A stretch of 64,000 nt of DNA from Xenopus tropicalis. Taxonomy: Eukaryota > Chordata > Amphibia > Anura > Pipidae. Under the pieces are notes generated by a model that was not told the origin of the DNA, ran no database searches, and was given only the letters and a program-made list of their open reading frames with translations. The stretch lies in the NCBI RefSeq assembly GCF_000004195.4, contig NC_030677.2, positions 60,084,222 to 60,148,221 on the forward strand. The letters run 5' to 3'. Of this stretch, positions 22,690 to 36,000 are shown piece after piece; within the stretch, counting starts at the first letter, position 1; each line of letters opens with the position of its first letter. A program made the position numbers and the translations under genes.

Positions 22690-23277
22690 AAGGGGCAGAT
22701 TTATTAATGTACGATCGCTCCGAATCTGACTTTTTTCATACTGTGCGTATTTTCTGCAACGTTTTCGTAACTTTGCAACAAAATTTGTGTGACAAAATCG
22801 TATTGTCGTGCCAAGTATGAAAGTTTCGGATTCATTCAAGCTTCGGTATCGTGACTTTCCTTGGGCCAGGTTGGAGCTGCAGATTGCCATTGAGCCCTAT
22901 GGGAGACTTTCCTTGGGCCAGGTTGGAGCTGCAGAGTGCCATTGAGCCCTATGGGAGAATTTCCTTGGGCCAGGTTGGAGCTGCAGAGTGCCATTGAGCC
23001 CTATGGGAGACTTTCCTTGGGCCAGGTTGGAGCTGCAGAGTGCCATTGAGTCCTATGGGAGGCTTCCAAAATCATGCACAGAAGGATCAAAGTCAGAAAG
23101 ATCGGATTCGGATACGAAAATTTTGTGACTTTCGGATCGCCAATACAATATTATCATGACTAATACGATTTTTTCGTAAGCATTTTCGTGATATTTGCGA
23201 TCATCAGAAATTATCGTATCCAATCCAAATTTTTCCTATTTTGGGATTCGAACTCGTACTTTAATGAATCTGCTCCA
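22690..23277. repeat. MITE with internal 52 bp minisatellite, copy 1
   Basis: The ends GGGGCAGATTTATTAA and TTTAATGAATCTGCTCC are imperfect inverted repeats. Inside, a 52 bp unit (starting GACTTTCCTTGGGCCAGG) occurs four times at 22853-23060. The orthologous element in copy 2 (about 37359-37833) has one unit (37549-37600). Confidence 0.7.
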
Positions 23278-24178
23278 ATGTCTACAGGATTGACCTCAGT
23301 GCTGGCAAGGTTACATAATTATCTAGAATGAAGGGCACAATAGCAATTTGCATAAGAAGGAAAGTCATCACCAGCAAGCAGAAAAGCACACTTTTAACCA
23401 TTTTTCTATGAAAGGAATGAACAAGAGCTGATCAAACCAAGAGATGGAAAGCTAAGACCTTTAGATCAGGCCAAAATAATATTTTAAAAAGCAAACAAAG
23501 TATTTACATAGATATAACAACAATGTCACGTGGACATAAACAGAAATAACCCAGAGCCCTTAGGCTGCTTCCATTATACATACAAATCCAAAGACAGGTA
23601 TTCTTCATTAGAGCATCTCAGCTTTTATAATAGACTGTTTATAGACCCCTGAAAGTGCTCAGACTGTAAATGAAAAGCTACTGGTTTATAAGGCCCAGGT
23701 GTTGAGGTGCCCAGTGTTTATAAACCAGCCCCAAAAAATGTGCATGTTACTTGACCTGCATACCTTCCAACATTTCAAAAGCAGAAAAAGGGACAAAAAC
23801 CCCTGCTGCACGCATTGCAGCTAAATTGTTTAGCCACACTAATATTGTGCCCACCCTAACCCAATACCAGGGCCAAAGTACTTAAATATAATACTATCTT
23901 TTATTTGGCAGCTTATGGAAAACACATTTTTAGGGTTTTATTTATTTACGTGTTATTACAGGTTTTTCTAATAAAGGTGGAATCCCCCTTTAAGCTCAGT
24001 TCCCCAAGGGACCAGCCAATCTGCAATGGTATCGAAGTGCTCTCTGCCAAAAGCCTCCTTATCTGATATCCTCCTCCTTAGGGATATCAAAGAGCAATGT
24101 GGAACATTTCAATAAGGATCTGGGACAGCTGTCAAAATCAGCACTGTCCCTTTTAATGAGGGGCAGTTGGAAGGTTTG
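23278..24178. other. Gene-free part of copy 1
   Basis: Collinear with copy 2 (38678 onward). No gene recognised. Confidence 0.4.
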
Positions 24179-24464
24179 GACCAGTGGTCAGCGCCGGATT
24201 CGTGTTCCGGCCACCCCCGCTGATTGCCCCCCCCCTCACCTAGTGCACATTCACGAACGTGTGAACCCCCCCGCCGCAGAGAGCGCAAGCGTGCATGCAC
24301 ATTAAAATCCCATACGGAGCAGTGGGGAGAGGTCCCCATTGCTCCATATGGGAGCAAAATTCAAAAATTTTGTTGCGGCGGGGCGGCATGCTGCCCCTAA
24401 ATTTCTGCCGCCCTAGGCCCAGGCCTTTGTGGTCTCTCCACAAATCCGGGCCTGCCAGTGGTGG
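24179..24464. repeat. GC-rich inverted-repeat element, copy 1
   Basis: The left end CCAGTGGTCAGCGCCGGATT pairs imperfectly with the complement of AATCCGGGCCTGCCAGTGG at the right. Copy 2 has a shortened version at about 39576-39814. The overlapping frames on both strands are artefacts of GC-rich palindromic sequence. Confidence 0.55.
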
Positions 24465-25782
24465 GATATTGTATCAGAGGTGGGATATGGTTTGCAGAGC
24501 CCACATTTTTCATAGAAAAAAAGGAAATTACTGTCAATGTGTCAAGAAAGAACTATATTTTGAATAATAGGTGCACCAATCAAAACAGAAATAGTTTAGG
24601 CTTATGTTTGATAAAAATGCATCTATGGCTCGTCATCAATATTTAACTGTAGTGCCACAAAGCAGGGTGAGGGTGCAAGTAAATCAGTACTTGTTTACAT
24701 AGCAAAATATAAAAAAACATGCAAAGGTGTAATAACTTGTACATTCATCCTCTGTATACTGTAGGTAACACTGTTGTCCAGTTAAGGCAAACAATACAAT
24801 GTTTCTACTAGCATAAAAGCACTGGGCCCATATTCCCCACCCCACCCGGTCTCCCCCTTATTTATAGCATTAACCATTTATTTAAACAAAACCCATGCAT
24901 TATCATGCAAAATATACTTATAAACAAGTGCTCCATGGTTTGATATTTGTCACATTCAATTAATACTTGTGTATTGTAAGAAATAACCGATCCCCCGATA
25001 CTTTAGAATGTAAGGATATTAGAAATCACCTTGGACATTTTTTACCTGTAGCCTTGTGTCTATAGTCAAGGAACTCCTCACAGACATGTAATATGCTTGT
25101 TATTTTACAAAGGTGGTGAAATGTTACCTTTATATAGTTTAACTAAACAACAAACCGCCTTTCTCTGGAATCTTGTCACTCCCCTCTAGATAAATGGCAA
25201 GAAGCGATATGCACGATTTTACACTAGTGGTTGCACATTTAGGAAGATTTTGTCTGCCAACTGAGATTCCTGGCAGCCCCCCTGCTATAACCTCCCTGCG
25301 TTATACACCCCCACCCCTGGGTTACCTTTTGCTTCCTTTGTTGACCATGCTTCTGTAGCCAAGCCCAGACTAGCGGCCCATCTTGGGTCTCCAACACGCC
25401 CTACTTGTTTCCCCTTGTCCAGTGATACAGTGGCAACTGCACTACCCAATGCCTTTGTACATTGCATTTTACCATTCATTTGCCTTTACCCTTGTAATCC
25501 GGGAATTATTAAAAGATTTCTGCTAACCAAAAGTTTACCTTAATTTACAGAAATATTATTGATAAATTGGCTTGGGTTTGTTATTTATAATCTGAATAGA
25601 TGAGCGGGGGAATGTATTAAAATGTATGAAAATTGTAGGTGACTAGACATGTAATAAGATTTGTTTTACAGACTGAACACCCTGTTTTGCTGGTTTGCCC
25701 TACCTACTAATGCCTGTTCCTCCTTTCCTGTAGTGACCCTGCAATGGGCCTTTCTCTAGGATACAAGCCCTTATTCTGCCTG
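24465..25782. other. Gene-free right part of copy 1
   Basis: Matches 39815-41038, except for a segment of about 70 bp near 25630-25705 missing from copy 2. No gene recognised. Confidence 0.4.
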
Positions 25783-27753
25783 CTTTGCAGGGTTCACCTT
25801 TTCTTTGTTCCAATGCCATCTCATGCCTCTAGGCCTGCCCTCCGCCAGCTAAAGTGAAACCAAATTATTCATAATTCCATACACATAAATTTTAAGCAAA
25901 ATGTGATTTTTGAGCTGTCATTACTTATGATTAGTGATGAGAATAATTTTTTGCCAATGGCCACAAAAAACCCCCAACATACTGTTCTTCAACTTTAGCG
26001 TATTCTTCCGCTTCTTCTTATTATTATTCTTAGCGCCCCCCATTTTCTAAACGCTACTCCTCCTACAGTTTTGGAGTAACAGCACCCCACACTTCTTCAC
26101 CCTATAGCGGAGCAGGTTGCTTGTGCTTTTCTAAGTGATCCCGCCCCCCGTCTTTTTGTGGCGCCGCTCCGAACCCCCCAATTTTCCCATTGACTTTTAC
26201 AGGGAAGATTTTCAAACTGCCGCCGCACTTACAGCTTTGAAGCTACACCCCCCAAACTTGAATAACATAATAATGGGCTCACCCCGAATTAAACAGTGAC
26301 ATTTGTTGGATGGCCCCAAAGTGAGAGGTTGGTGGAAATCCAACCTGCTGCCATTCTCACAGTTACAACACCAGGGTCCCCAAACTTTTCAGCATTAGGC
26401 ACCGGGTAACTGCGGTTCAAGGTTAGAAAAAAGTGGGCGGACCCACCAACAGCCAATCAGATTTTACCTATTGACTTACAATGGGGAAATTCAACCTGCT
26501 GCCATTCTCACAGTATTAAACCCAAGGGACCCCAAACTTTTCACAGTTGGTCACTAGTGGACTGCAGTTTAAGTTTTGAAAAAGTGGGCAGAGCCAACAA
26601 CACCCAATCAGATTTCACCTATTTACTTTTAATGGTGAAGTGTAAAATGCTGTCAGTCTCACAATTTTTATGCCTGAGTCCCCAAGTTGGTCACTGGGGG
26701 ACTGCAGTTCAAAAACAGGGCCACTAACAGCCAATCAGATTTCATCAATTGAATTTTATTGGTTTAAATTTAAAATGCTTTCATTCTCACACTATTTATG
26801 CCAGGGTGCCCACTGTTTGTCACTGGGTGACTTCGACTCAAGGTTAGAAAAGGTGGGCACATCCACCAACCACCAATCAAAATCTACCTATTGACTTTTA
26901 TTGGTTCAAATGTAAGCTGCTGCTGTTCTGTAACTATTAATCCTAAACTTTGCAGAGTTAGTCACTGGGTAACTGCAGTTACAGGTTAGAAAAAGGGGGC
27001 AGAGCCACCAACTGCCAATCAGATGTAATTCATTGACTTTCAGTGGGGAAATTTAAATTGTTGCCATTCAGACACTATTAAAACCAGGGCCCCCAAACTT
27101 TGCACAGTGTTTTTTACTGTATAACTGTGGTCCAAGGTTACAATATAAATGTGGGTGGAGCCAACAACAGCTAATCAGATTTCATTCAGTGACTTCACGT
27201 TTTTTCAACCCAACATGAAGTTTGTTCTCAAACTTCCTTTTCTAGTTCCACCCTGTTCTTTGTACTTCCAGACCTCACATGGGGACTGTTACATTGTACA
27301 AGGGCTGCAGGAGCCAGGAAATTATAAAAGCAAATGTCAAAAAAGGGACTTGGATTTTCAAAAAATCCTCAGGTTAAGTTCTTTTGCTGCTGTGTAACCA
27401 AGAAATCTAAAAAGAAAGCAGGTTCAGACTGGGGGGTGCGGGGACTCTGGCTGCCACCGCATGTGCCCTGCACCCCCCAAGGGACCCCGCTGTGGTCCTT
27501 ACACACACTCCCGGCCCCACCGCTTACCCAACCTCCACCCCCAAGCATGCATACTTAGGCACATCCCAGCAGGGATCAGTTCTGGCCTGGGGAGGCCACC
27601 GGGATTTTTTCCAGTGACTGGCTGGCCGGCCTATTAAAAAAGTGAAATGTATGGATGATGGATTAGTAGGCCCCTTGCCAGTGCACATGTGCAGTGAGAA
27701 TGCTGTTAGGGAAGGCGCAGGGTTACCTCCTGACATGGGCAGCACTGTGAGGT
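25783..27753. other. Spacer between the two duplicated copies
   Basis: Present once. It contains the left end of the TAGTGATGAG element family near 25932, a degenerate tandem array (26240-27200) and a GC-rich stretch (27420-27720). No gene recognised. Confidence 0.6.
26240..27200. repeat. Degenerate tandem array of about 140 bp units
   Basis: At least six units share CCAATCAGATTT, a CACTGGGTGACTGCAGTTCA-like block and AGTGGGCAGAGCCAACAAC. The CCAATCAG-type markers fall near 26451, 26601, 26729, 26871, 27014 and 27167, giving spacings of 128-153 bp. Units are diverged, so the array is old. It is non-coding. Confidence 0.75.
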
Positions 27754-28348
27754 TTAACATGAAGTGGTGAATTGATGTGATAATGTAATTTCCTATGTAT
27801 CTATAAGAAGCTATAATGCTATTTATAGAGCCATTGTTATGATTACCTTTTACATAAGAAGGGTTATTGACTTATGTAAATACAGTTTAGGATTTGCAAT
27901 GTTTTTTTAAACCAAATAGAAACTGTGTTCCTTCCTATTATTCCAGTGAAAACTTTAAAAGTCAGTATTGCATCATTTCCAACCTACAGGATTAAAATGA
28001 TCCCTGCGCGTTATTTTGCAAGTTTTATATTTATGCAACCTGCTGTGGGAACCCTAGAGCCCTGCCAGGTCTGGGGAGGCAAAAGCTCCAGCGTTCCCCA
28101 CCATCAAGAGGAGCACTTGCACACTACTATGCACAGAAGTTACTCTCATATGATGTGCAGAGGTACCACCATTTAAAAATAACTGAAAAACTATAAAAAG
28201 ACCAATTGTAAATTAATTGTAAAATCGTTAAGAATTAGCCATTGTATAATATACTAAAAGTTAATTTATTGTGAACTACCCCTTTCAGAGTTATGAGGGG
28301 TAAAAGCATTAATACAAGTCACGTCAGTAAGCACAGCTTAGGTACCAT

Positions 28349-28446
28349 GTGATATCACAGGCATTTCCAATGATAGCATTGTGACATCACAGGCAGGCGA
28401 GCACAGTCACTGTTTCATGGAACTACTGAGAGCATTGTGACATCAC
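28349..28446. promoter_or_regulatory. Cluster of CRE-like palindromes upstream of gene copy 2
   Basis: GTGATATCAC at 28349 and GTGACATCAC at 28381 and 28437, matching the three sites in copy 1 exactly although flanking bases have changed (for example AATGACAACA versus AATGATAGCA). Regulatory role inferred only. Confidence 0.35.
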
Positions 28447-29162
28447 AGGAGTATTGTCTCCTTCCCAACTGACATTCTTGTGCTCAGTCTGGTGTTTTAC
28501 ATCAGACAAGAAACATCTCTAGAAGATTTTTTTTTAAATTTATTTTTAAAAAAGGTTAGTAACTTCTCTTAAATCTAGACATTGGTTTGCCGATTTACCA
28601 ATATTAAAGTATATATTTTTTTTCCCCAATATGATTTTTTTTAACATTTTTGTAAAAGTCAATGGGAGTTAGAATTTTATGAGGGTTTGTAGAGCCCATA
28701 AGTTCCCTTTCTCTAGCTTGTTTTTTTAAAATTAAACCCATTATTTTTTTAAAAAAACAGTTTTCAGAATTTTATTTAATTCAGTATGGTTTATAGTTAA
28801 TTTTTTACTATTACTAAATACTGAGTTGCATGTAGAATGAATTCTTCTTATGCTGCTATCATATGGATATGACTACCTTTTTTCAGTGAAATCAATAATT
28901 TGTCAAAGAAAATGTTAGAAATTAAGAATCTTTTATTAAACGTGATGCTTGTTAAAAAATAAGAGGAATTATAAAAGTTCAGCATTGGTTATACATAAAC
29001 CTTATGTTTTGCTTACATAGTATGTAACTTGTGATTTACCAATAATAAAATATCTTTTAATGCTTTTGCTCTTATGCAAGTCTGCTATATACAGACATTG
29101 CTTCCTTTATGGCCTTTTTCACCTTGTTCTTTGTTTCATTAATAAATAAGTTTAACTATGTA

Positions 29163-29490
29163 CAGGTATGGGACCTGTTATCCAGAATGCTTGGACCTGA
29201 GGTTTTCCGGATAAGGGGTCTTTCCGTAATTCAGATCTCTTACCTTAAATTTGCTAAAAAAAAATATTTCAACACAAATTTAACCCAATAGGATTGTTTT
29301 GGCTCCAATAAGGATTAATTATATCTAAGTTGGGATCAAGTACATGGTACTGTTTTATTATTACAGAGAAAAAGGAAATCATTTTTAAAAATGTGAATTA
29401 TTTGATTAAAATGGAGTCTATGGGAGATGACCTTTCCGTAATTTGGAACTTTCTGCATAATAGGTTTCCGGATAAGGGGTCCAATACCTG
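29163..29490. repeat. Abundant CAGGTATGGG MITE, copy B
   Basis: Starts CAGGTATGGGACCTG and ends GGGGTCCAATACCTG. It lies upstream of the ATG exon of gene copy 2, within a block missing from copy 1. The open frames within it are spurious. Confidence 0.7.
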
Positions 29491-29712
29491 TACTAACACC
29501 AATATGAAGCCTAAGCCCCAATTTGCATGCAGGGAGAAAGCATTCAAATAATAAGTTGGAGCAATTCGGCCAAACCAAAATATAATTAGGAATTTATTCA
29601 TATTGAATTAAGCCCTGTATTTTTATGTTAGTGTGCATTAAGCCTGAAAGGTTTTATATATATTTTACAGAAAATCTCATTTTCTTCTATTTTTCTTTTG
29701 CAGATCTCAAGA

Positions 29713-32700
29713 ATGAATCTTATCTATTTTATTCTATTAAATATTATTTTTGGACTATACCATGTTTTTTGCGCAGCCACAACAGGTAAACAGAGATTCT
29801 AAATTCAAAGATTGGGGGGCATATTTATCAACAGTTTAATTTGTGATTTTTTTTTATTTTTTTTAATAGAAAACCTACTTAAAGTCAAGTAGCTCTTTGC
29901 TAAAACTATAATTGTTTTATCTACAGAAAAATATCAAAGGAACAATGGATCAGTTGTGAAATACGATGATTCTATGGCAGACCTATATGAGGAAACACCT
30001 CTGAAATATATTGTTCCAGTGGCTGTAATGGGCTCAATGTTTGTTATTCCTGTACTTGCTGCTATTGTATGGTAAGTCGCTTTACTTACAGGGGAAATAT
30101 ATTTTAGGTAGAAATATACACCAAAACATATCTTACTTTACTTTTCTGTTGTTGTTTAGCAAAACAATTTGGTTATTTAATCAACTAAAACTGTTTCAGA
30201 TAGTGGTGGGGAACTTTGTGTTTATCTTTTGTCTCTGCAGGTTGATATATGTAAAAGTAATGCAGAAGAGGAAATCTGTTAATGATGTGGAAAACCCACC
30301 AGTGACAGCCCAACCAGAGAATAATTCTCCAGCACCTGAAAGCTCTGATAGGTTTGTATACCTCAGCTCACTTTTAATTCACACCTGTAGGCCTAACCTT
30401 AAGGGAGTGATTTATCAATGGTTGAGTTTGATTTCTTTTCTTATTTCGACTACTGTAGTGCTTAAAAAAATTGAGTTGTGCTTTGAAAACTCACATGTCT
30501 GATATTTTAGAAAAACAAACTCAAATTCACAAATTCCAAAATTGATAAATAAGCCCCAAAGTGTAAGCAACACTGCTTTTATTCAGATACACATTTATAC
30601 TCACATACCGTATTTAGAAACACATTTAAAAACAAATGTACTGTCACTTGCCTAGGAGCTGCTCATTTTTATCACAACCAATTGAATTCTCACCCATACA
30701 TTTTAGTAAGATGAACTGATTTACCAAGAGATTGCTTGTCTCGGCCTCTTACACTCTAGTTTTACTTAATATTATTATTATTATTAACATTTATTTGTAG
30801 AGCGCCAACATATTCCGCAACTTTAGATGTCCTTTTATCACAAATATGCTAATATACATATTCATTAAGATTCATTAAACTGTTCTTTTCTTTAGTTTCT
30901 TCAGGTGTCTGTACAGAAAAATTAAACAGAAGGTGACAAAGAAGAAACCTGATATTGATGTGGAGAACCCACCAGAAGCAGCTCAATCTGAGAAACAATC
31001 AAAATTGTAGGCATCAGTTAACTATATTATTCCACTTAAGCAGTTAGATTGCCTTTGATTTATTCAATTTGACTTTTGTTTTCATTTTTTTCAGACCTGT
31101 GTCTAAAAAACAGAAACAGAAGAAAAAGAAAGTGACGCCACCGGTGATTGTTCCAGAAGAGCAAAAAGCAGATACTTTCAGCTTACTGAAGTCTCTGATA
31201 CCATTAGATAAAAAGCCATCTAAGGGTCGCAAATGTAAAAAGTGAGTTTGCCATGTACACGTTGCATTAGTTCATGTCTTCATTATGTCTTTTTTTTAAT
31301 AATCAGTAAAAATGTAGCAATTTATAGCAAACAACAGATCTGAAAATGTTTTTGATATCTTAGTATTTGTATTGTTTTTTGTTTGTAATTATATATTATA
31401 CAGCGTTGATAGATATGGAAGTAGTAAGAGTTTCAGTGCAAGTTGGTATAAGGCCCCTACCCTAAAGAGCTTACTGTTTGTAATATGTGTAGCTTTAATT
31501 TGCTGTTTTTTTAATGCTTGGTTCTTACATATATTTGTTTATACAGAGTACAACAATCCATGAAGATTAAAGAAAATATAAATAACAAAGAAGATATGGA
31601 TTGCTTGCTGGAGCAGTTGTTGGCTCTACAGAAGAAGTCGCCAACTGCTACTAATCTCAAAATGTAAGTATAATAAATCCCTAACTTTATACACCAACAG
31701 CATCATTTCAGTCATTTTAATTACATGATGTGTAACAGTGTAGTGCCCAACTGCACCGTCTTATGCAATATTAATACATATATTGCTTATGATAATGGTA
31801 AAGCAGTGGAAAGCACTATTATGTCTTTAGGACAACTGATTGGGTAAATGTCAAAAAAGTAACAATTCTTATCTTTTATAGTTCAGTGGAGAATGAACGG
31901 ATTGAAGATAAGGAGGAAGAGCCTCCTTCACAGCAATTTGACATCGAAACATCGTCTTTCCAGCTACAAGGTTCAGAACCTTCTGAACCTGAAAGGTAGA
32001 ATTTTTTTCGAAATATGTGCCTAAATCATTATATCATTTACAATTAGAAAATAGTTATATACTAATTTTGTTCATGATTTAATTTCCTGGCTTGGGGCCT
32101 TAATAGGTTTTGCCATATAGTCATGATAAACATTAATAAAGTTGTTATGTAGCTACACACTAGTCCTGTATTAGCTACACACTCATCAACTTTAGGTAGT
32201 TTAATAAGATAATCAATAGAAAAATTCAGTGCCATTTCCGAAATTATCAAGTTCTTCACTGTCCCCCCTCAGCATATATAAAACTTTACTTTTAAGATGA
32301 TTCCCTTTCATTAGTAGCCTTTTATGTATTCTTTAATTTACAATTAAAGGCCTATTTTATAGTGGATAAAGAAAATAAGGCAGCCACAAATTGCTAAAAC
32401 CTATACGACCCACAAATCTATGAGTTATGAGTTGTTTATCAATTATGAGTTGCTATTTAACTGATTATGTATGCCACAAACAAGAGACTAAACATGTTTT
32501 GATGATCTTTACACAGAGAAAATACAGAGAGAATAGAAAACAACCTGCCACAACCTGAAAGTTATACTTTCAACTTACTGAAGTCTCTGATACCATTAGA
32601 TGAAAAGCCATCTAAGAGTCGGAAATGTAAAAAGTGAGTTTGCCATGTACACGTTGCATTAGTTCATGTCTTCATTATGTCTTTTTTTTAATAATCAGTG

Positions 32701-35479
32701 AAAATGTAGCAATTTATAGCAAACAACAGATCTGAAATTGGATTGTGGGATGAATCAAAATAACCAGACAGGTTAAAATTATGGAAAAAAAACCAAAATG
32801 TTTTTTAATATCTTAGTATTTGTATTGTTTTGTGTTTATAATTATATATTATACAGCGGTAATAGATATTGGAGTAGTAAGAGTTTCAGTGCAAGTTGGT
32901 ATAAGGCCCCTACCCCAAAGGGCTTACTGTTAGTAATATGTGTAGCTTTACTTTGCTGTTTTTTTTAATGCTTGGTTCTTACATATATTTGTTTATACAG
33001 AGTACAACAATCCATAGAGATTAAAGAAAATATAAATACCAAAGAAGATATGGATTGCTTGCTGGAGCAGTTGTTGGCCCTACAGAAGAAGTCGCCAACT
33101 GCTACTGATCTCAAAATGTAAGTATAATAAATCCCTAACTTTATATACCAACAACATCATTTCAGTCATTTTAATTACATGATGTGTAACAGTTTAGGAG
33201 AACCTGAGATTGGGTAAATGACAAAAAAGTAACAATTCTTATCTTTTATAGTTCAGTGCACTATGAAAAGATTGAAGATAAGGAGGAAGAGCCTCCTTCA
33301 GAGCAATTTGATATAGAAACATCGTCTTTCCCCTTACAAGGTTCAGAACCTTCTGAACCTGAGCGGTAGGTTTTTTTTAAGATATGTGCCTAAATCATTA
33401 TATCATTTACAATTAGAAAATAGTTATACACTAATTTTGTTCATGATTTAATTTCCTGGCTTGGGGCCTTAATAGGTTTTGCCATATAGTCAAGATAAAC
33501 ATTAATAAAGTTGTTATGTAGCTACACGCTAGTTCTGTATCTCATCAACTTTGGTAGTATATATAAGCTTTTTAAATGATTATTTAACCCATGAAAAATG
33601 ACTGAAGAAGTTCTATTGATTGATACCTTCTTCTGTCTTTACAGGAGAGAGACGAGTGAAGAGGCAGAAATGATAATGGCCCCATGCAAAGAAGTCCATC
33701 CAAAACCTGGAAGTGAAGCTTCTTTGCCAGCCAATTCTTTAAGCTTTCTGGAGCAGTTAAAGTCATCATTTAAAAAGCCTTCTAGGAATCGGAAACGGAA
33801 ACAGAAACAGTGAGTGCACTATATATAAGTTTATGTCATTGTCATCAAAGAATCTATAAATTTGATCTTGGGATAAGCAAACAAACTGATCAGAAAGTAG
33901 CAAGGGCAAAGGGAACAAAGGGATTATGCTTATGGAAAACTTGGAGTTTGGGTAGTAATCAAATAGAACCCACCAGCATATGTAGTGGCCAACTATATAA
34001 TTTCAAGCTGCACAAACCAAGACCTTAACTATAACCTTACACTTTTTTATTTGAACAGGGTATTGCGAACTGTGATGTTTGAAGATATTATAAGTGATGA
34101 TGAAGACACTGCCCAATATTCTGAACTCGTTCTGCAGCAGTTGAAGGACTTATGTAATGAGTCACCAACTGCTCATGACCCAAGAGTGTAAGTATGCAAG
34201 ACTTGAGCTCTCTAACGTTGAGTGTTGTGTAATAATGAATAGAATTTGTTTTTCTTATGCTAAAGGCAAAAGAGTGAATAACTGTGTAAGAAGTAAGGGG
34301 AAATACAAAACATAAACAATAAATTAGCTTTAGTTATTGGGATTTAAGCCAGAATAGAGCAAATGCAAAGAGTAAAAATGGGGTCACCGCTATATAAACT
34401 GTGCATGCAGTATATAGTTATTATCAACAATTATAGTTAACTACAAGTATGCAAGTAGTGGGTAGCTTAGAGGTCCAAGTAAGTCAGCTAGCAGATAACT
34501 AAATGCTTTAAATGCACTTTTTAATAGCAAGTAATATGTGTTCTACATAACCCCAAATTGGATAAATGTTTACCTATCTTTTCTAATCCACAGTACAGTG
34601 AAAATTCTACATCTTGATCCGATTGAAGACATCTGTGCGGATAAGGGAGATGAGCTTCCTTTGCAAATAGCACCGGAAAGCACCCCCTTACTAGAACAGC
34701 CTGCAGAACCCAAGAGGTGAGTTTGCTAAACTCTATAACCCAAATCATTGTATCATTTTGAAATTCAGGTTTCAGGCATTTTAATCATAAACTAATACAA
34801 AAAAATTGGGTAACAGGATAGTACACTGCTACAGGCAGTTGTGTAGTAAAGAACATATATATTTTTGTACTATTCATGTAACAGATTTCTGCAAATTCAA
34901 GTTTCAGAGCAGACCTTTACACAACCCTATACTGGATAAATGTGCCAGTTTGCCTACTCTACAGACAGAACTCAATGCTACAAATCCAGCAATAAATACA
35001 AAACTTTAGAAAATATTATATTCTATACAAACTCTATAAATGTGAAGAGTAAAACTCTTTTTTTAATCACTGAATACTTTTTTTTCTAACACAGTGAAGT
35101 GCAACCTGTGCATCTTGAACTGGTTGAAGACACCAATGTTGAAATGGAAGATCATGCAAAACTGTTCTATTACTTATTATCATGTGCTGTTACAGTTCCA
35201 ACCTATTTCTCAGCACTAGCAGGTTATTCAGAACCTGAGAGGTGAGTTTGCTAATGTCTATAATCAAATCATTATGGAAATTGAATAACTGGTTCTAAAG
35301 GCTCTAAAATATTACAGTCAAATGCACTTTCCAATGCAATGCAGATCAGTAAGAAAAAAAATATGGGTTTGTCACAACCTAAGATTAAATAATTTAGCAC
35401 TTTTTTTCTAATCTGCAGAACGGTGCAACCTGAACTGACTGAAGGCACCAGTGTTGAGCATCTCAGTGAGCAAAAGTGA
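29713..35479 (+). CDS. Unrecognised 15-coding-exon type I membrane protein, copy 2 (596 aa)
   Basis: Coding exons: 29713-29785, 29927-30071, 30241-30351, 30896-31006, 31095-31241, 31547-31663, 31882-31995, 32517-32633, 33001-33117, 33252-33365, 33645-33809, 34059-34187, 34594-34716, 35095-35241, 35419-35479. Phases are the same as in copy 1 and the frame is fully open. The only length change is 6 nt in exon 11, which adds two basic residues (Arg-Lys) to its C-terminal basic end. A hand comparison with copy 1 gives about 27 amino-acid-changing and 15 silent base differences. Exons 4 and 8 are identical. The signal peptide, short ectodomain, membrane span and repeated cytoplasmic modules are all kept. 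The donor after exon 10 follows CG instead of AG without changing the arginine. Both copies thus look able to encode protein, although expression is not shown. Family unknown. Confidence 0.82.
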
Positions 35480-36000
35480 GCTATTATTAACCTAAGAAGA
35501 AAAGAAGACTAGAAGTCAGCATAATGGATTTTATTGGAAGAAAACTTGGAAGAAAAGCAACTGTGTACCTCCCAATTGTCCCTATTTAAGTGGGACAGTG
35601 CTGATCTGCATAAGTGAAAAAGGGCGGGATGGGTGGATTGGTACTGTGTCCACCTCTAATTGGACACAGCCATGGCAGATCAACACATGACCGATATTGT
35701 TCAGATTTTAGAATGCTGGGAGGTACTACCTTTTTAACTCAAGAAAGAAGCATATCTAGTATGATTAAATCTAAAGCAACTGGACTTGTTAAGTAATCAT
35801 CAAAGACGTTTCACTACTCATCCGAGCAGCTTAGAAATGGACTTTTTGACCTATAAGGAAGCTCCATTCCTGACTGCGAAATATGTTTTACTTGAACCAG
35901 AACCAGGATTGCAGAACTAAAGCCAATATTTATTTCAACTTGAACTCACCAACAGAACTGTTTAACTTTGAATAATAAAATAATAAAAAATAAGTTAATA
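35480..36000 (+). terminator. 3' UTR and poly(A) signals of gene copy 2
   Basis: Sequence homologous to copy 1 follows the TGA at 35477, leading to AATAAA at 35974-35979 and 35982-35987. Confidence 0.65.

Larger units (their letters stand above)
12486..25782 (+). repeat. Segmental duplication, copy 1 (13.3 kb)
   Basis: Collinear with 27754-41038 at high identity over almost its whole length. It starts at TTAACATGAAGTG within the Penelope tail and ends at TTATTCTGCCTG. Relative to copy 2 it has extra DNA at 12554-12736, 13968-14289 and 20984-21473, and extra 52 bp minisatellite units at 22853-23060. It lacks the elements found at 29163-29490, 37064-37148 and 37844-38669. Each copy contains one full 15-coding-exon gene. 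Confidence 0.95.

Noticed and set aside
24099..24567. Several overlapping 60-90 codon frames on both strands
   Set aside because: They lie in a GC-rich inverted-repeat element and are only partly kept in copy 2; no domain or splice support.
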